The translations under genes and the position numbers were made by a program. This document shows, in pieces, positions 21,852 to 34,937 of a stretch of 64,000 nucleotides of DNA. Below the pieces are notes generated by a model. The model made no database searches. It was not told the origin of the DNA and was given only the letters and a program-made list of their open reading frames with translations. Source of the stretch: Cryptomeria japonica (Eukaryota > Streptophyta > Pinopsida > Cupressales > Cupressaceae); contig NC_081415.1 of NCBI RefSeq assembly GCF_030272615.1, forward strand, positions 230,910,803 through 230,974,802. Reading direction: 5' to 3'. The stretch's first letter is position 1; every line of letters starts with the position of its first letter.

Positions 21852-21864
21852 TTGGTATCAAAGC
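21852..21864 (+). promoter_or_regulatory. Copia A primer-binding site (initiator Met tRNA type)
   Basis: TTGGTATCAAAGC follows the 5' LTR directly. It differs at one base from the TGGTATCAGAGC complement of plant initiator Met tRNA, as seen in copies A', B and D. Confidence 0.88.
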
Positions 21865-21924
21865 GTCCTCTAGGTCCTTTGTGTTATAAGCTTAACCGCT
21901 TGAGGAAAAGATCCCAGTCTAGTG

Positions 21925-24900
21925 ATGAAGAGGGAAGGTCCAAAGTTCAACAGAGATAATTTCAATATATGGAAAGACAGAATGAAGATATTCATTAGAA
22001 GCATGGGTGCTCAACACTGGAGCTATGTTGAGAATTCTTATGTTGCCCCTACCGGTACTCTCACCGATGACCAAAAGAGAGAGATGTAGAAGAATGGGCA
22101 AGTCATGGAAGCCCTAATTAGTAGTTTATCTGACATTAAGTTTATTGATGTCCAAGATAAAGTAAATCCCAAAGAAGTATGGGATACTCTTGAAAATATC
22201 TATGGTGGTGATGAGCATGTAAAACAAGCTAAGGAAGAAAGCCTTAGAGGGAAGTTTGAAGACATGTGGATGCTTGAAGGTGAGACCATTCAATAGTATG
22301 GAATAAGAATCAAAACTATTGTCGGAGATATCAGGAGTGCAGGTGGTAAAATGGAAGATTCCACTATGGTAAGAAAAGTTATGAGATCTTTATTATTGAT
22401 CTATGCAATAAAGGTTGCTTCTATTCAGGAGTTGAAATCAATAGACAAGACTAAGGTATCCCTAGACTCCATCATTGCAAAGTTGACAGCCTATGAGCTA
22501 AATAGTTTTGATGGCAGTGTTCAAAAGACTGAATCAGCTTTTAAAGCTTCTGCTATACCATCCAAAAAAGGAAAAGAAGCAAGCACCAATGGTGAACCAA
22601 GACAGAGCAGAGAAATGGATGATGAGGAGATTTTGATGGAATTTGAAACTCTTCTTGCTAGGAAACTTCCTAAAGGAACCGGTAAATACATAGGTAAGCT
22701 CCCTTTGAAATGCTTTTCTTGTAACCGGATAGGACATAATGTTGTAAATTGTCCTAATGGTGACAACAAGGACAAACTGGAAAGGTTCAAGAAATTCAAA
22801 GGAGGAAATTGGAGAAACTATTTTGTGGCAATTGATGAAGGTGTCACAGATAAGGAATCAGAAGATGAAGAAAATGAAGATATTGTGTTTGTTGCTATCA
22901 AGGAAGATGTGTCAGACAAGAAGGCTATTGTCTCTCACTTTGATAATTCCAATGAGTGGATTATTGAAAGTGGTTGTTCTCACCATATGACTGGTGATCG
23001 GAGCAAGTTTCTATCTTTGGAAGAGTATGATGGTGGTGTGGTTCACTTTGGTAATGATGCACCATGTATGGTCAAAGGCAGAGGGTCCATCTCTCTGAAT
23101 GGAAAGAGTAGTGCTGATAATGTGTATTGGGTTGATGGTCTCAAACACAACCTTCTGAGTGTTTCCCAACTGAATGATAATGGTTTCACTCTGGAATTCA
23201 AGAATGGAGTGTGCAGAATCAAAGGAAAGAATGGTGGATTGGTGGCCACCGGCATGTAGACCAAAGGTAACCTATTTTAGCTTAATGCAAATATTAGTAC
23301 ATGTCTTATGGCCAAGTTTGATGACAACTAGATATGGCATAGGAGACTCTGCCATGTAAACTTTGATAACATTGTGAAGGCCAGTAAGATCAAGGCAATT
23401 AGAGGGTTGCCGGTGCTAAGCAAACTAGAAAATACCTTGTGTAGAGAGTGTCAACTAGGGAAAATGTCTTCCTCAACCTTTAAAGGTAAACCTTTCACTG
23501 CTGACAATTTACTTGATCTTGTGCATACTGATTTGGGTGGTCCTATGAAAACTAGGAGTGTGTAGGGTGATAGGTACTTCATGATTCTCACTGATGACTG
23601 CTCAAGAATGATGTGGGTCACATTCTTGAAAGATAATTCTAAGCTTTTGGAAAGTTCAAATCTTTCAGAGCATTAGTGGAGAAGGAAAGCAGTAAAAGGA
23701 TCAAGTGCCTTAGACTGATCAAGGAAGGGAATTCACTTACAATGAATTCAACAAGTACTGTGAAGAACATGGCATCAAGAGGCAACTGTCTGTCCCCTGG
23801 ACTCCACAGCAGAATGGCCTAGCAGAGAGGAATAATTGGACTGTGGTTGAAGCAGCAAGAACAATGTTGCTTCAAGGAAAGGTTGCTCACACCTTTTGGA
23901 GAGAAGCGGTGAGCACTGTAGTCTACACAATGAACCGGGTACTCATCAAGAAAGGTAAGGATAAAACTCCTTATGAGTATTGGACTGGTAAGACACCTGT
24001 GGTTAGCTACTTTAGAGTGTTTGGTAGCAAATGTTACATCAAGAGAAGTGAACACCAGAGCAAATTTGATGCGAAATGTGATGAGGGAATATTCCTAGGG
24101 TATTCCACCAAGAGAAAAGCTCTCAAGTGTTTCAATAATAGGACTAAGAGAATTATGGAAAGCATCAATGTGAGATTTGATGAAACCTCTGAGAAAACTG
24201 AGGAAACTGGCAGTGAGCAAGTGGTAAATGAACTAGTTGTAACCTTCTGGGAACTGGTTGCTAGTCAACCAAGTACCAGTAACAGTGTTCCTACACTGGT
24301 AGATGTAGATGCTAATACTAATGGAGATGAGGATGAAGAAGAAAAGCAAGAGGAATCTGTTAAGACCATTCCTCAGTATGTCAAGCTGAATCATGATCCT
24401 AAGCAGATCATAGGAGATAAGGATGCAGGAATCCTTACAAGAAGAAAGGTCAGAGAAAACTCATGTATAATCTCTAAATTTGTTCAAAGAGGCACATAAA
24501 GATGAAGACTGGGTCAAGGCAATGGAAGAGGAACTTGACTAGATAGAGATAAATGGTACATGGTCTTTAGTACCCAGATCGAAGCATAAAAATGTCATCA
24601 GTACCAAATGGGTTTTCAGAAATAAGCTGAATGAGGATGGCACAGTGATTAGAAACAAAGCCAGACTGGTGTGTAAAGGATATGCCCAAGAAGAAGGAGA
24701 AGACTACGGAGAAACCTTTCCTCCTGTAGCCAGATTGGAAGGAGTTCGTATGCTTCTTGCATATGCAACTTTTAAAGGATTCAAAGTATATCAAATGGAT
24801 GTAAAATCTGCATTCCTAAATGGTGTACTTGAAGAGGCGGTGTATATAGAGTAACCAGATTGGTTTTCCCTATCTGAAGATAGTGACATGGTGTGTAGGG

Positions 24901-25978
24901 TACATAAATCCTTATATGGTCTAAAGAAGGCACCTAGATCATGGTATGAACACCTACACTCCCATCTTGTGAAGATTGGATTTGAGAGAACAAGCGAAGA
25001 TAGCAATATCTACTTGAAATCTGAAGGAGATCAGATCCTAATCTGTGAGGTATTTGTTGATGACATTATCTTTGGTGGAGATGACAAGATGAGTCATGAG
25101 TTTATAGATGAGATGAAGAAAGAGTTTGAGATGTCACTCATAGGGGAGATTAAGTTCTTCATTAGACTGCAGATTCAGCAAATGAAAGATGGAATCTTTA
25201 TCACTCAGTCCAAGTATGTCAAAGAGGTGTTGAAGACCTTTGGCAAGGAAGATAGAAAATCGGTTGGTACATCGATGGTGATCGGTTGTAAACTATCCAA
25301 AGAGGATGACTCAGTATTGGTTAATGAGAAGGAATATCAATCAATGATTGGTAATTTGCATTATGTAGTGCATAGCAGACTAGATATTGTACATGCATGA
25401 GTTGGCATTACTGCAAGGTTCCAGAAAAGTCAAAGAGAATCCCACTTGGTTGCAGTCAAGCGGATTCTTAGGTATCTGAAGGGAACTATTGAATATGGAT
25501 TGTGGTATCCATATAGCAAAGATTTCAACTTGAAAGTATTCACAAATGCTGATTGGGCAGGTAATGTGGATGACCAGAAGAGCACAACTAGTGGTGCATT
25601 CTTTCTCAGTGGTAGACTAGTCTTATGGATGAGTAAGAAGCAGAGTATGTTGCAGCTTTCATGAACTGCACTCAGATAATTTGGATGAAGCGTGTATTAA
25701 ATGGCTTCAAGGTTCATGTATCTGAACCGATAAGTATATTTTGTGACAATACTAGTGCAATTAACATCCCCAAGAATCCGGTTTTACATTCTAGAACCAA
25801 ACACTTTGAGCTTAAGTATCATTTCTTGAGGGAAAAGGTTCAGAACAAAGAGATTGCACTGGAACATGTTTCGAGTAAGGAGCAGTTAGCAGACATATTC
25901 ACCAAGCCTCTCCCAAAGGCTACAGTTATGTACTTAAGAGGTGAATTAGGGGTGGTGCCCCTTCAGGAGGTGAACTAA
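21925..25978 (+). pseudogene. Copia A gag-pol polyprotein, decayed
   Basis: Gag starts MKREGPKFNRDNF at 21925, as in copy A', and has in-frame stops near 22088 and 22294. The zinc knuckle CFSCNRIGHNVVNC lies near 22711-22752. The protease reads ESGCSHHMTGD (about 22966): the usual catalytic Asp is Glu here, while copy A' keeps Asp. The integrase zinc region (CRECQLGK, about 23441) is followed by stops and a frameshift near 23640-23840. The integrase C-terminal part (23843-24499) is open. RT has QMDVKSAFLNG (about 24794), LYGLKKAP and FVDDIIFGG (about 25053-25080). RNase H ends at a stop at 25976-25978. At least two frame changes and many stops rule out function. The lineage looks Tork/SIRE-like, which is not tested. 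Confidence 0.9.
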
Positions 25979-26201
25979 AGGTATTGCATAGTCAAATATT
26001 TTTTCAGGATTGATATGTTGAAGGATGCTACTCCTCAGGGGGAGCAGCATAATAGAACAGGGAAGCTTGTGCCTCCACTTTGGCATTGTTGTCAAAGGGG
26101 AAGAAGAAGTGAAGCGGAGAAGATATCTACAAAAATTGGGGGAGAAGATGTGAAGCGGAGAGATATCTTTATATATTTCCATCAATGCCAAAGGCGGAGA
26201 T

Positions 26202-27662
26202 TGTTGGCATTATGTGAACCGGTATGAGGACATGATGACATTGTATGTTGTCATTGACATCAATATGCTGAAAAAGAGAGAACTGGTATGTTACCAAGAA
26301 TCGGTATAACATTGTGAAGCGGTGTGTTGGTTCAAGGTGAACCGGCATGTGGATATGGGAACCGGTACATGGAAGCTTTGTATGACTACTAGTTGGTAGT
26401 CTCAACTTCAAGGTTTCTGGTTAAAGTGCTTCAAGCCTGTGTGACTCAACTGGTGACTTTGTGTGATGAGTTAGCATTGTAAAAAAGAACAGATTGTGTT
26501 GCCACGTCAGCCTTGTGCATGTGAAGGATCTTGCATGAAGGAGATTGTTCCTTTCTACCTCGAGAATGTGCGAAGTTTATAAACGGTGAAAATGGGTGAT
26601 GGGTTATCAGCCGCCATGAAAGCGATGGAAAATGAACGATGGAGAACGTCTTGAGATCGGTTCAAGACTGTTGCATTTAATGCAATGTGCTCAATGGTCA
26701 AGATTGAACCGTTTGAATTGCTTAACTTAACAGGTTTATGGTTTAGGGTTTATGCTATCGACCTATCTGTTTCTTATAAGGTCGATGTTGTGTTTCTTTC
26801 TGAGGTTGTTGGAAAAAGTTCTGTGTGTGTGTATCCAAGTGAAGAGATACGTGATTCTTGCCAGACCAGAGGAGAGAAGTAATACCTATAGAGTGTAAGT
26901 GCAAAAGGTGAAGAGGAGCTAAAGCGGATCTGCATTGGCATTGAGTGTTGTTACCAGATCATTGTAATACCTGTTGATCTCTAACCACTTCAACAATTGG
27001 GAAATCCCTTAATAGGGTAGCTTTAACTAGCTTACTATAAATCCTTTGACAGGGTGACTCAAAACCATTGAGTTCTTGAAATCCTCTAACAAGGTAACCT
27101 TTAACAGGGTTTAACCCTTAACCGGGTATTCTAGCCATCCCTTAACCGAGTGATCCCTAACAAGATTGGTTCCTAACAGAACCTATTGTATCAGTCTTTA
27201 ACCAGACAAGGCTCCTAACAAAGCGGACTTCTAAAGAGTTCAAAAACAGCTTGTGGGTATTCATCCCCACTGTGGTTTTTCCCAGTTGGGTTTCCACGTG
27301 AAAAATCTATGTCATGTGTGGTGTTATTCATGTGATGGTTTAAGTGATTTGTGTCTGAAGGTAAATCATGTTGATCTAGCTTTTTATATATTTTTTATGA
27401 TAGATTACCTATTCATGCACTAGGGTGAAATGGAAATGAAGTATTAGATTGTATGAAAAGATAAGTGTCAACCGGTTTATGCTTGTCTCAGTTATTCTAG
27501 GTTTTGCCGGTTGTACTATGTTTAAGACCGGTGTTACTGTTTGTCTTCCAAATCACAGTGTCTACTAACAAACCGGTTTTAGGAATGTGTTTTTGTCTAT
27601 ACTGATTCACACCCCCCCTCTCAGTATCGGTTTGGTACTATCCGTTCATCATTGAGTTATCA
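26202..27662 (+). repeat. Copia A 3' LTR
   Basis: It is 1,461 bp, starts TGTTGGCATTATGTG after the polypurine tract AAAGGCGGAGAT, and ends GAGTTATCA before the GATTT duplication. Small indels and many substitutions separate it from the 5' LTR, so copia A looks older than element F. Confidence 0.93.
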
Positions 27663-27667
27663 GATTT

Positions 27668-28406
27668 ATGGATTGGTTATTGTTGTTTTGGTCTCAAGTC
27701 GACATGGCATATCATTGTAATATGGATGTATGTAATGATCTTATTTTAATATCTTTTAGGTGGCCGACCTAATTGGTTTAGGCCTTAGGGTTGGTATAAA
27801 TTGATGTAAGATCTCTTTGTAGATCAAAGGATAAGGTCTATGAAGGGAAATGTAATATCATATGTGAATGAGATTTGATCGATCATAGATGATCGAATTG
27901 GGATTAAGGAAGAGATCAAAGGTCTTCGGTATCGAGCTTAACTAGGACTGTAATCAGGCATGGTAGATGTTATCTCTGGAAATTCATTATTTTGGATTGT
28001 TGTCCATTTATCTTGAGGTGGTTATAACCTCTCTATAGTCAGTGAGACTCTTTTGTAATGAGCAGTATGCTCTAGGCAATATACCTTCCTACATGTGCAA
28101 GCCCCTCATTGTATCACATACTTTCTGTAGAAGTATCATCTGACTGTGGGTAGGCTTCCCACCATGGTTTTTCCCTTTCCATATTTTCCATGTATAAGTC
28201 ATGGTGTTATGTGGTATGGTTGCATTGCGTTGATTATCTATTTTATTGTTATGTTTTACTGCTTACCGGTATCTGTTTCTTCTATTTCAGTACTTAATGT
28301 TTATGTGATCCGGTTAAAGGTTATAAAGTGGTTTGATTGATATAATCTATTAAAAACTGATTCACCCCCCCCCCCCTCTCTCAGTTTTTCACCGATTAAC
28401 CTAACA
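27668..28406 (+). repeat. Copia B 5' LTR, right part
   Basis: It resumes after the second GATTT, carries the ATTCACCCCCCCC...TCTCTCAG motif near its end and finishes CCTAACA directly before the primer-binding site. Confidence 0.75.
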
Positions 28407-28420
28407 ATTGGTATCAGAGC
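28407..28420 (+). promoter_or_regulatory. Copia B primer-binding site (initiator Met tRNA type)
   Basis: ATTGGTATCAGAGC follows the LTR end. It has the same spacing and sequence as in elements A' and D. Confidence 0.88.
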
Positions 28421-28464
28421 TTTGATCCTCTTTTGCAGAAGCTTAACCACTTGAGGTAGATCCT

Positions 28465-31400
28465 ATGGCAACTAACACTTCAAATCCAGCCGCAACTATT
28501 TTTAGAAGAGAAATCCCTAAGCTTGATGGAACAAATTATGAGATATGAAAAATTTGAATGGAGACTCATCTTAGATGTCTTGGCAAGGATATTTGGGAGA
28601 TCACTGAGAAAGTATACACACCTTATGATCCGACATCTTGCAAACCTGCTCCTGCAGACTTGGACAAGAATTAAAATGATTGTAGAGCTAGAGAATCTTT
28701 CTTGTGTGCACTTACTGATTGGAAAATCATGGGATTGACTGATAAATCATCGGTAAAGGTTATGTGGGATAAACTGTAAACTCTGAATGAAGGTGATCCT
28801 ACTGTCAAAATTGCTAAACTTGGTGGTTACCGGGTAAGATATGAAAACTTGAAGATGGAAGATAATGAAAGAATTGTTGTATTTATGGAAAGAGTAAATG
28901 AGATTATTATGGGAATTCAATGTTGTGGAGGATCTGAGTGAAGATGAAATAGTTTCCAAAGTCTTGAGAGCCCCTCCACTGGCTTACAAGATGAAGGAAA
29001 CTGCAATTAATGAGCTGAGAACAATGGCAAAGACTTCAGTTAACAGAGACATTCTGATTGGGAAATTATCTACTTTTGAGCTTGAAGAATTTGGACCTTC
29101 TGGAGCTGCAATGTCTGAATCTTCTTTCCATGCATCATCATCATCTACCAGCAAAAGTGATTGGAAATCCCTATATGCAAAAGAATTGGAAGATATGAGG
29201 AAAGAAGATGAAGAATTTGAGCAACTTGAAGCCTTATTTTCTATAAGAGTACCTAAAGGACCGACATGAAGTAAGTATGAAGGAAAAACACCTTTTAAAT
29301 GTTTTGCATGTAATAAGATTGGTCATTTTGCATCTAGATGTCCTGAAAGGAATGCAAGATTTGAAGAAAGAGTTAAGAAATCATTTAAGCCTAATCAAAA
29401 CAGATATAGATTTAAGAAAAGCAAACAATGCTACATAGAGGATGAGGGAGGAGTAAGTGATGACTCTGAGGATGAACCAGCTAGTGGATCTGGCAATGGA
29501 AAGGAATGGGTGTTCTATGCTTTAAAGGAAGATGAACTAGAACCGGCTACCATGAATGAAGAAAAGACCTTGGCAGCAAAAGTTGAAGATAAGGATGAAT
29601 GGGTAATTGATAGTGGATGCTCGCATCATATGACTGGAGATAAAAGAAAACTTATGTCCTTGGAAGAATACAATGGTGGTCAAGTCAGATTTGGAAATGA
29701 TAAAGCATGTATGATCAAAGGTAGAAGTTTTATTTCTCTAGATGGCAAGCATAATACTAATAATGTTTATTATGTAGAAGGTTTAAATCATAATCTCTTA
29801 AGTGTTGGTCAATTGGTGGAAAAGGGTTTCCAACTTCAGTTTAAAGATAGAAAATGCAAAATCATTAACAAAACTGGTTTGGAGATTGCAACCGGTACTC
29901 ATACTAAAGGTAATATCTTTCACTTGAATACTGATAATAAGACATATTTGATTTCTCATATTGATGAGAGTTGGTTATGGCATTAAATGTTATGTCATGT
30001 TAATTTTGATTGTATTGTTAAGATCAGTTCAACAAAGGCAGTTAGAGATATACCTAAGATTATGAAGCCTCATAATCTGGTATGTAAGGAATGTCAATTA
30101 GGAAAGCAAGTTAGAACTTCTTTTAAGAAAATACATGATAAATCTAATGATGTGCTTGATTTGATTCACACTAACTTATGTGGTCTGGCAAGGACTAGAA
30201 GCTTTCAAGGTGATAGGTATTTCATGCTAATTATTGATGACTATTCTAGAATGATGTGGGTGACTTTTTTAAGGGAGAAGTCTGAAGCCTTTGAGAAATT
30301 CAAGATCTTTAAAGCAAAGTTTGAAATAGAAACTGGATTGAAAAATCAAATGTCTAAGATTAGATCAAGGTGGTGAGTTCACTTCTCATGAATTTAATAG
30401 TTATTGTGAGACAAATGGAATTAGGAGACAATTATCTGCACCCCAGACTCCTCAACAGAATGGAGTAGTGGAAAGGGAGAATAGAACCATTTTGGATGCA
30501 ACAAAATCTATGATGATGGAAGCCAAATTGCCTCACATCTACTGGAGAGAAGTAGTGAGTACAAAAATCTACACATTCAATAGAGTTCACATCAAAGGTG
30601 AAACCAGTAAGACCCCTTATGAATTATGGTTTGGACATACATCTACTATTAAATATTTCAGAATTTTTGGAAGTAAATGTTATATCAAAAGGGATGATTC
30701 AATTGGGAAGTTTGATCCTAGATGTGATGAAGGGATATTTCTTGGTTATTCGATTCAAAGCAAATTATATAGATGTTATAACAAAAGATTGCAGAAAATT
30801 GTGGAGAGTGCTAATGTGAAAGTGGATGAGAAATACAAAAATCAATCTATATCACATGACATGGATCCGACAATGGAAATGATCATAACTGAACCGACAA
30901 TGCCTCAACCAGTATAGGAAACTAAGACAGTTACACCAGTATAATCAAAAAATTCAAATGTGACTGATGATTAGAGCAGTGAACCTAAAGTTCAGAAGAC
31001 ACCAAATTATGTAAGAATAAATCATTCTGAAGATAAAATCATTGGAGATATGAACAAGGGAGTTATGACAAGAAGAATATTGGCAAATGAAGAGGTATGT
31101 CTTATTTCTCAAATTGAACTGGCATCTATTATTGAATCTTGTAAAGATAAACATTAGTTAAAGGCTATGGAAGATGAATTAGATCAGATAGAAAAGAGTG
31201 AGACTTGGACTTTAGTTCCCTGGCCTAAAAATAAGAATGTTATTGGAACTAAATGGGTTTTTAGGAATAAACTGAATGAGAATGGTCAAGTTGTAAGATA
31301 CAAGGCTAGATTGGTTTGTAAAGGATATTCTCAAATGGAAGGAATTGATTATGGTGAGACATTTGCACCTATAGCTAGAATTGAAGCCATTACACTATTT

Positions 31401-31696
31401 CTTGACTATGCAGCTTATAAGAACTATAAGGTCTATCAAATGGATGTTAAATGTGCATTTTTGAATGGTGAACTTGAGGAAGAAGTATACATTGAACAAC
31501 CTGATGGATTTTCACTGACAGATGATAAATATATGGTTTGCAGATTGAGGAAAGCTTTATATGGATTGAAACAAGCTCCTAGAACTTGGTATGCAAGGTT
31601 GGATAAATATCTTTTGAAGCTTGGTTTTACTAAAGGTAGTGCTAATAGAAATTTATATTATAAGATCATTGATGATGATATTCTGATTATTGAAGT
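28465..31696 (+). pseudogene. Copia B gag-pol, first part (gag to RT), decayed
   Basis: Gag starts at the ATG 28465 (MATNTSNPA). It has several stops and a frameshift near 28900, after which 28898-29269 is open. The zinc knuckle CFACNKIGHFASRC lies near 29300-29341. The protease keeps its Asp (VIDSGCSHHMTGD, about 29610). A stop replaces Trp near 29984, just before the integrase zinc region (CKECQLGK, about 30084). A frameshift near 30365 splits the integrase core, and its C-terminal part is open at 30468-30917. RT runs from 31167 with [21 protein letters not shown] (about 31434) and ALYGLKQAP, then is cut just before the catalytic FVDD block by the insertion at 31697. Confidence 0.88.
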
Positions 31697-34600
31697 TGTT
31701 GGAACCCTAAAATTTGAATTTTTTTAGAGTTATAGATTCATGCCAAAAAGAGGATTTCTCAATGCAATTGTATGCACTACCTATGACCATCTCCTGAAAA
31801 CCTATGAACATGTTAAGAGATCGATTTCTAGTTATGTATATGTATTCAAAACTATAATTTTTAGGTACACCCTTCTGAACCAAAATTCATTTCATTTGAG
31901 TGTAATTATGTCAAGTTATTGATTTCTTTGCATTTTGTGTACATTCAAGCATTACCATGTCAAATTTTAGAGCCTTATGATATTATTTACTATATCATTT
32001 TTAGGTAAAATTAAATAAGTCCATTATGTATCATTTTGAATTTTCTTTAAATAATGGCATTTGGATATTGATGGTTCTCTTTCTTGCAGGATCATTACAC
32101 TAAGCCAACCATTTCCTTGAAATGATTAATATTTATTCAACCTAATGCATAATTTTGGAACCATATGTGTTCATGTCATATGAGAGTCATTTTATTCACA
32201 TCTTATTTAAAATTATTAATTTTGATATATTAATTTAGATATTGATATAACATATTCATTTATTTGTGTTATCTATATGCAAGGTTACTACAAAAGTAAA
32301 TAAAGTTTTATTTTCAAGAGGGTAAAATATGAATGCTTTTACAAAATATATATCAAGTTCATGGAGAGCCTATTTTGTAAATCTTTTAAATAAAATATTT
32401 AATAAATTGCAAAAAGGAATAAAAGTTTTTTCCAAAAGGTAAATCATTTTTATTATAGAAAACTTTATAAGTAAAAGTGCCATTTGCACAAAGTGGGGCC
32501 GGTGGGTGAAACCCATCGGGCATTGGAATAATAGAAAATGTACTCCCCCGACAATGCATAGCTACCCCATGAGCTTGAGGTAATATTGTTTTAATTTTTG
32601 CAAAAGAGGGTAAGTTGATATAAGTTAATGTTTTACTTTTGAGTTAATGTTTGAGAGTTAGAATTTTAATTTTTCCAAAGAGGAGATTAATAAGGTAGTT
32701 TTATTTACTTTGGGAAGTTTTGTGACTCAAAAGTAAATATATTCCCAAATGCTATATGCTTGACATGCTTATGTCTTGATATTTTTTTTTTGTAGAAATA
32801 TAATATGTCACTTCTCTTGGTAAAAAGTATTTTTTCCAATGATAAAATGTCTATACTATTATGGATTAAAATCAATTTTAAGGGCAAAAGTATTTTTATT
32901 TTTTATTATTGAAGATTTTGTTTCTCTAAAGTATCCCTAATGCAAATTTTTATTTATTTATTACAAATGTCCAACTATATCATTCTTGTGTAAGTATTTT
33001 CTACCTAAAGGTTTTAAAATAATATTTTACTTTGATCTTTTATCATTCATGAAATTGCTTTGCAAAAAGTAAATTATTATATTTTCCTATTTTGGGGGCA
33101 ATATTTATAAATTTTATTTATAATGTATTAAAAAAGAATTGTTTTTTATCAAAAGGGAAAAGTTATTCTTTTTCACATAAAGTTATTATTTTTCATATTT
33201 AAAGCAATTATGATCTTTGAATTATCTTTTGAAAAGGGAATATTTTGTCAAGGGAATTACATTTCATTTATAAATGTCTTTTGACAATAATGAATAGCAT
33301 TTGATTGTCAAATAGTTGATATTTTCTCTCATCAAATATATTTACCTTAAGTAAATAAATTGAACATATGCATTAGGGTAAATCATTTATATCACATGGA
33401 TAATAGTTTGATTATTTTTTTGCAAGTATATATTTCATATGATAAAATGTTTCCAAAAGAATTGAAGTTGCCCTAACAGTTGAAAATGTGTGCTTATCAC
33501 ATGGTTGGAATATTGATTCACGGATGTCATTTCCAAAAGGGAAGTATATTCTTATCATATCACACTACCTTATGTTGTTATTTGAATGCACATCAAGATG
33601 AAACTTATATATGTTATTTACCCCAAATAAGTGCTTTGAATATATATATATTAGAGTAAAGTGTTATTTTATATAAATGGATGTTATGTTTGCAAAATTA
33701 TTTTCTTAAAATGTAAATACTTTGGTTTTATTGAATTATTTTAAACAAGTATTTATATAAAGATTATTGAATTTTCAAACTAAAAAATCTAAGGTGGAAT
33801 CTTTTTAATTTTCAAATCAAGGAATTGGATTGGCTTATCTTGTGTGCAGGAGATAATGAGAAGATGATGAATATTTGTAGAGGAATTTTATCAAGGTGGA
33901 GAATAAAAGACACATTATTAAAGCATCATTTAGTATTTTTTTAGGGTTCTCATTTGTAATTATTTATTAAACCAGAGGGTGTGTCCTTTGGAATGCAACT
34001 TTCTATAACTCCCTTCTGTGTATGAAAGGGTGTGTCCTTTCATATATGTCTTTTGATTCACATACTTATAGGGAGTCATTTTTTGTATGTAAAAAACCTG
34101 AAAAAATACGGTCGGTAGGGGCTATAAGCAATATGTATTGGGGAAGTCTATAGGAAGAAGAAGTATCTTTTTGTGGAAACAGACTGTAATGGAGTATCTT
34201 CAAGTGCAGGTTATGTATGCAATCATTTCCTAAATATCAATATACAAGGTTTGTTATTTCTTTTCTAAATATTGTGCATACTTTTGTGTTGATGAGTTAT
34301 CTTTGTCCTCTTGATAAATCTGTCATTTTATTTGCTATGATGTGCCATCACATGTTGTTACATTAAATGTGAGATTGAGTTTTCATTGTTTTTGTAACAC
34401 ATACTGAACCTTCATAGTTGATGATTAATATTGTCTCTAGAGTTGATAAGATCTCTTGTACACAAAGTGTCATAAATATCCCTGGATAGATGCATTGTTC
34501 TGTTATTTATCTTTTAAGGTCCTAGTTTGTTAGGCATTTAAGGTCTTTGATAGAGAAACATTCTTCCCAAACCCTATATGAAGTAATCTTTGCATATTTC

Positions 34601-34931
34601 TTTTAAGTCCTGAAAGCATCTTATTCTCAAGATACAATCATAATCATTTTCATTTATTTTCAAAAGAATTCACTTAAAGCACATAACAAAGCATAATTAC
34701 ATAGCAATCATTTGCCAGTTTTTGCATTTGCTAACCATAAAGCTTAAATCCAATTTAAATAACTCTTTTTGTGCTTAAGAGGGAGAGGTATACCCACCTA
34801 GGTTCAGTGGAGCCTTAAGTGCAAAGAGATTTGGTCTTTGACCATCCCTGTTCATTGGCCAAGGCTAGTTGGATCAATTAAGTGCATGGCAAATCCTTAA
34901 GTTTTCCAATCTGTGGTTTTGGGCACCAACA
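31697..34931. mobile_element. 3.2-kb AT-rich insertion with TG...CA ends (long solo LTR or non-coding element)
   Basis: Copia B RT coding stops at GAAGT (31692-31696) and resumes after AAAGT (34933-34937). The inserted DNA begins TGTTGGAACC and ends GGGCACCAACA, so its ends are short inverted repeats TGTTGG/CCAACA. The flanks match at four of five bases, as a slightly decayed target duplication would. It holds no coding frame. No internal direct repeat of the ends is seen, so it is either one very long solo LTR or a non-coding LTR-element derivative. A small hairpin CCGGTGGGT/ACCCATCGG lies at 32499-32519. Confidence 0.7.
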
Positions 34932-34937
34932 AAAAGT

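Larger units (their letters stand above)
20396..27662 (+). mobile_element. Copia A: complete Ty1-copia retrotransposon nested in copia B LTR
   Basis: LTRs at 20396-21850 and 26202-27662 both start TGTTGGCATTATGTG and end GAGTTATCA. The 5-bp target duplication GATTT lies at 20391-20395 and 27663-27667. The interior has a Met-tRNA primer-binding site, a decayed polyprotein in the order gag, protease, integrase, RT, RNase H, and a polypurine tract (AAAGGCGGAGAT) next to the 3' LTR. The order is diagnostic of Copia. The element is dead but structurally complete. Confidence 0.93.

Noticed and set aside
28367-28382. Runs of C near LTR ends as sequencing or assembly errors
   Set aside because: The same C-rich motif recurs at the same place in several independent LTRs, so it is real, although run lengths may be imprecise.
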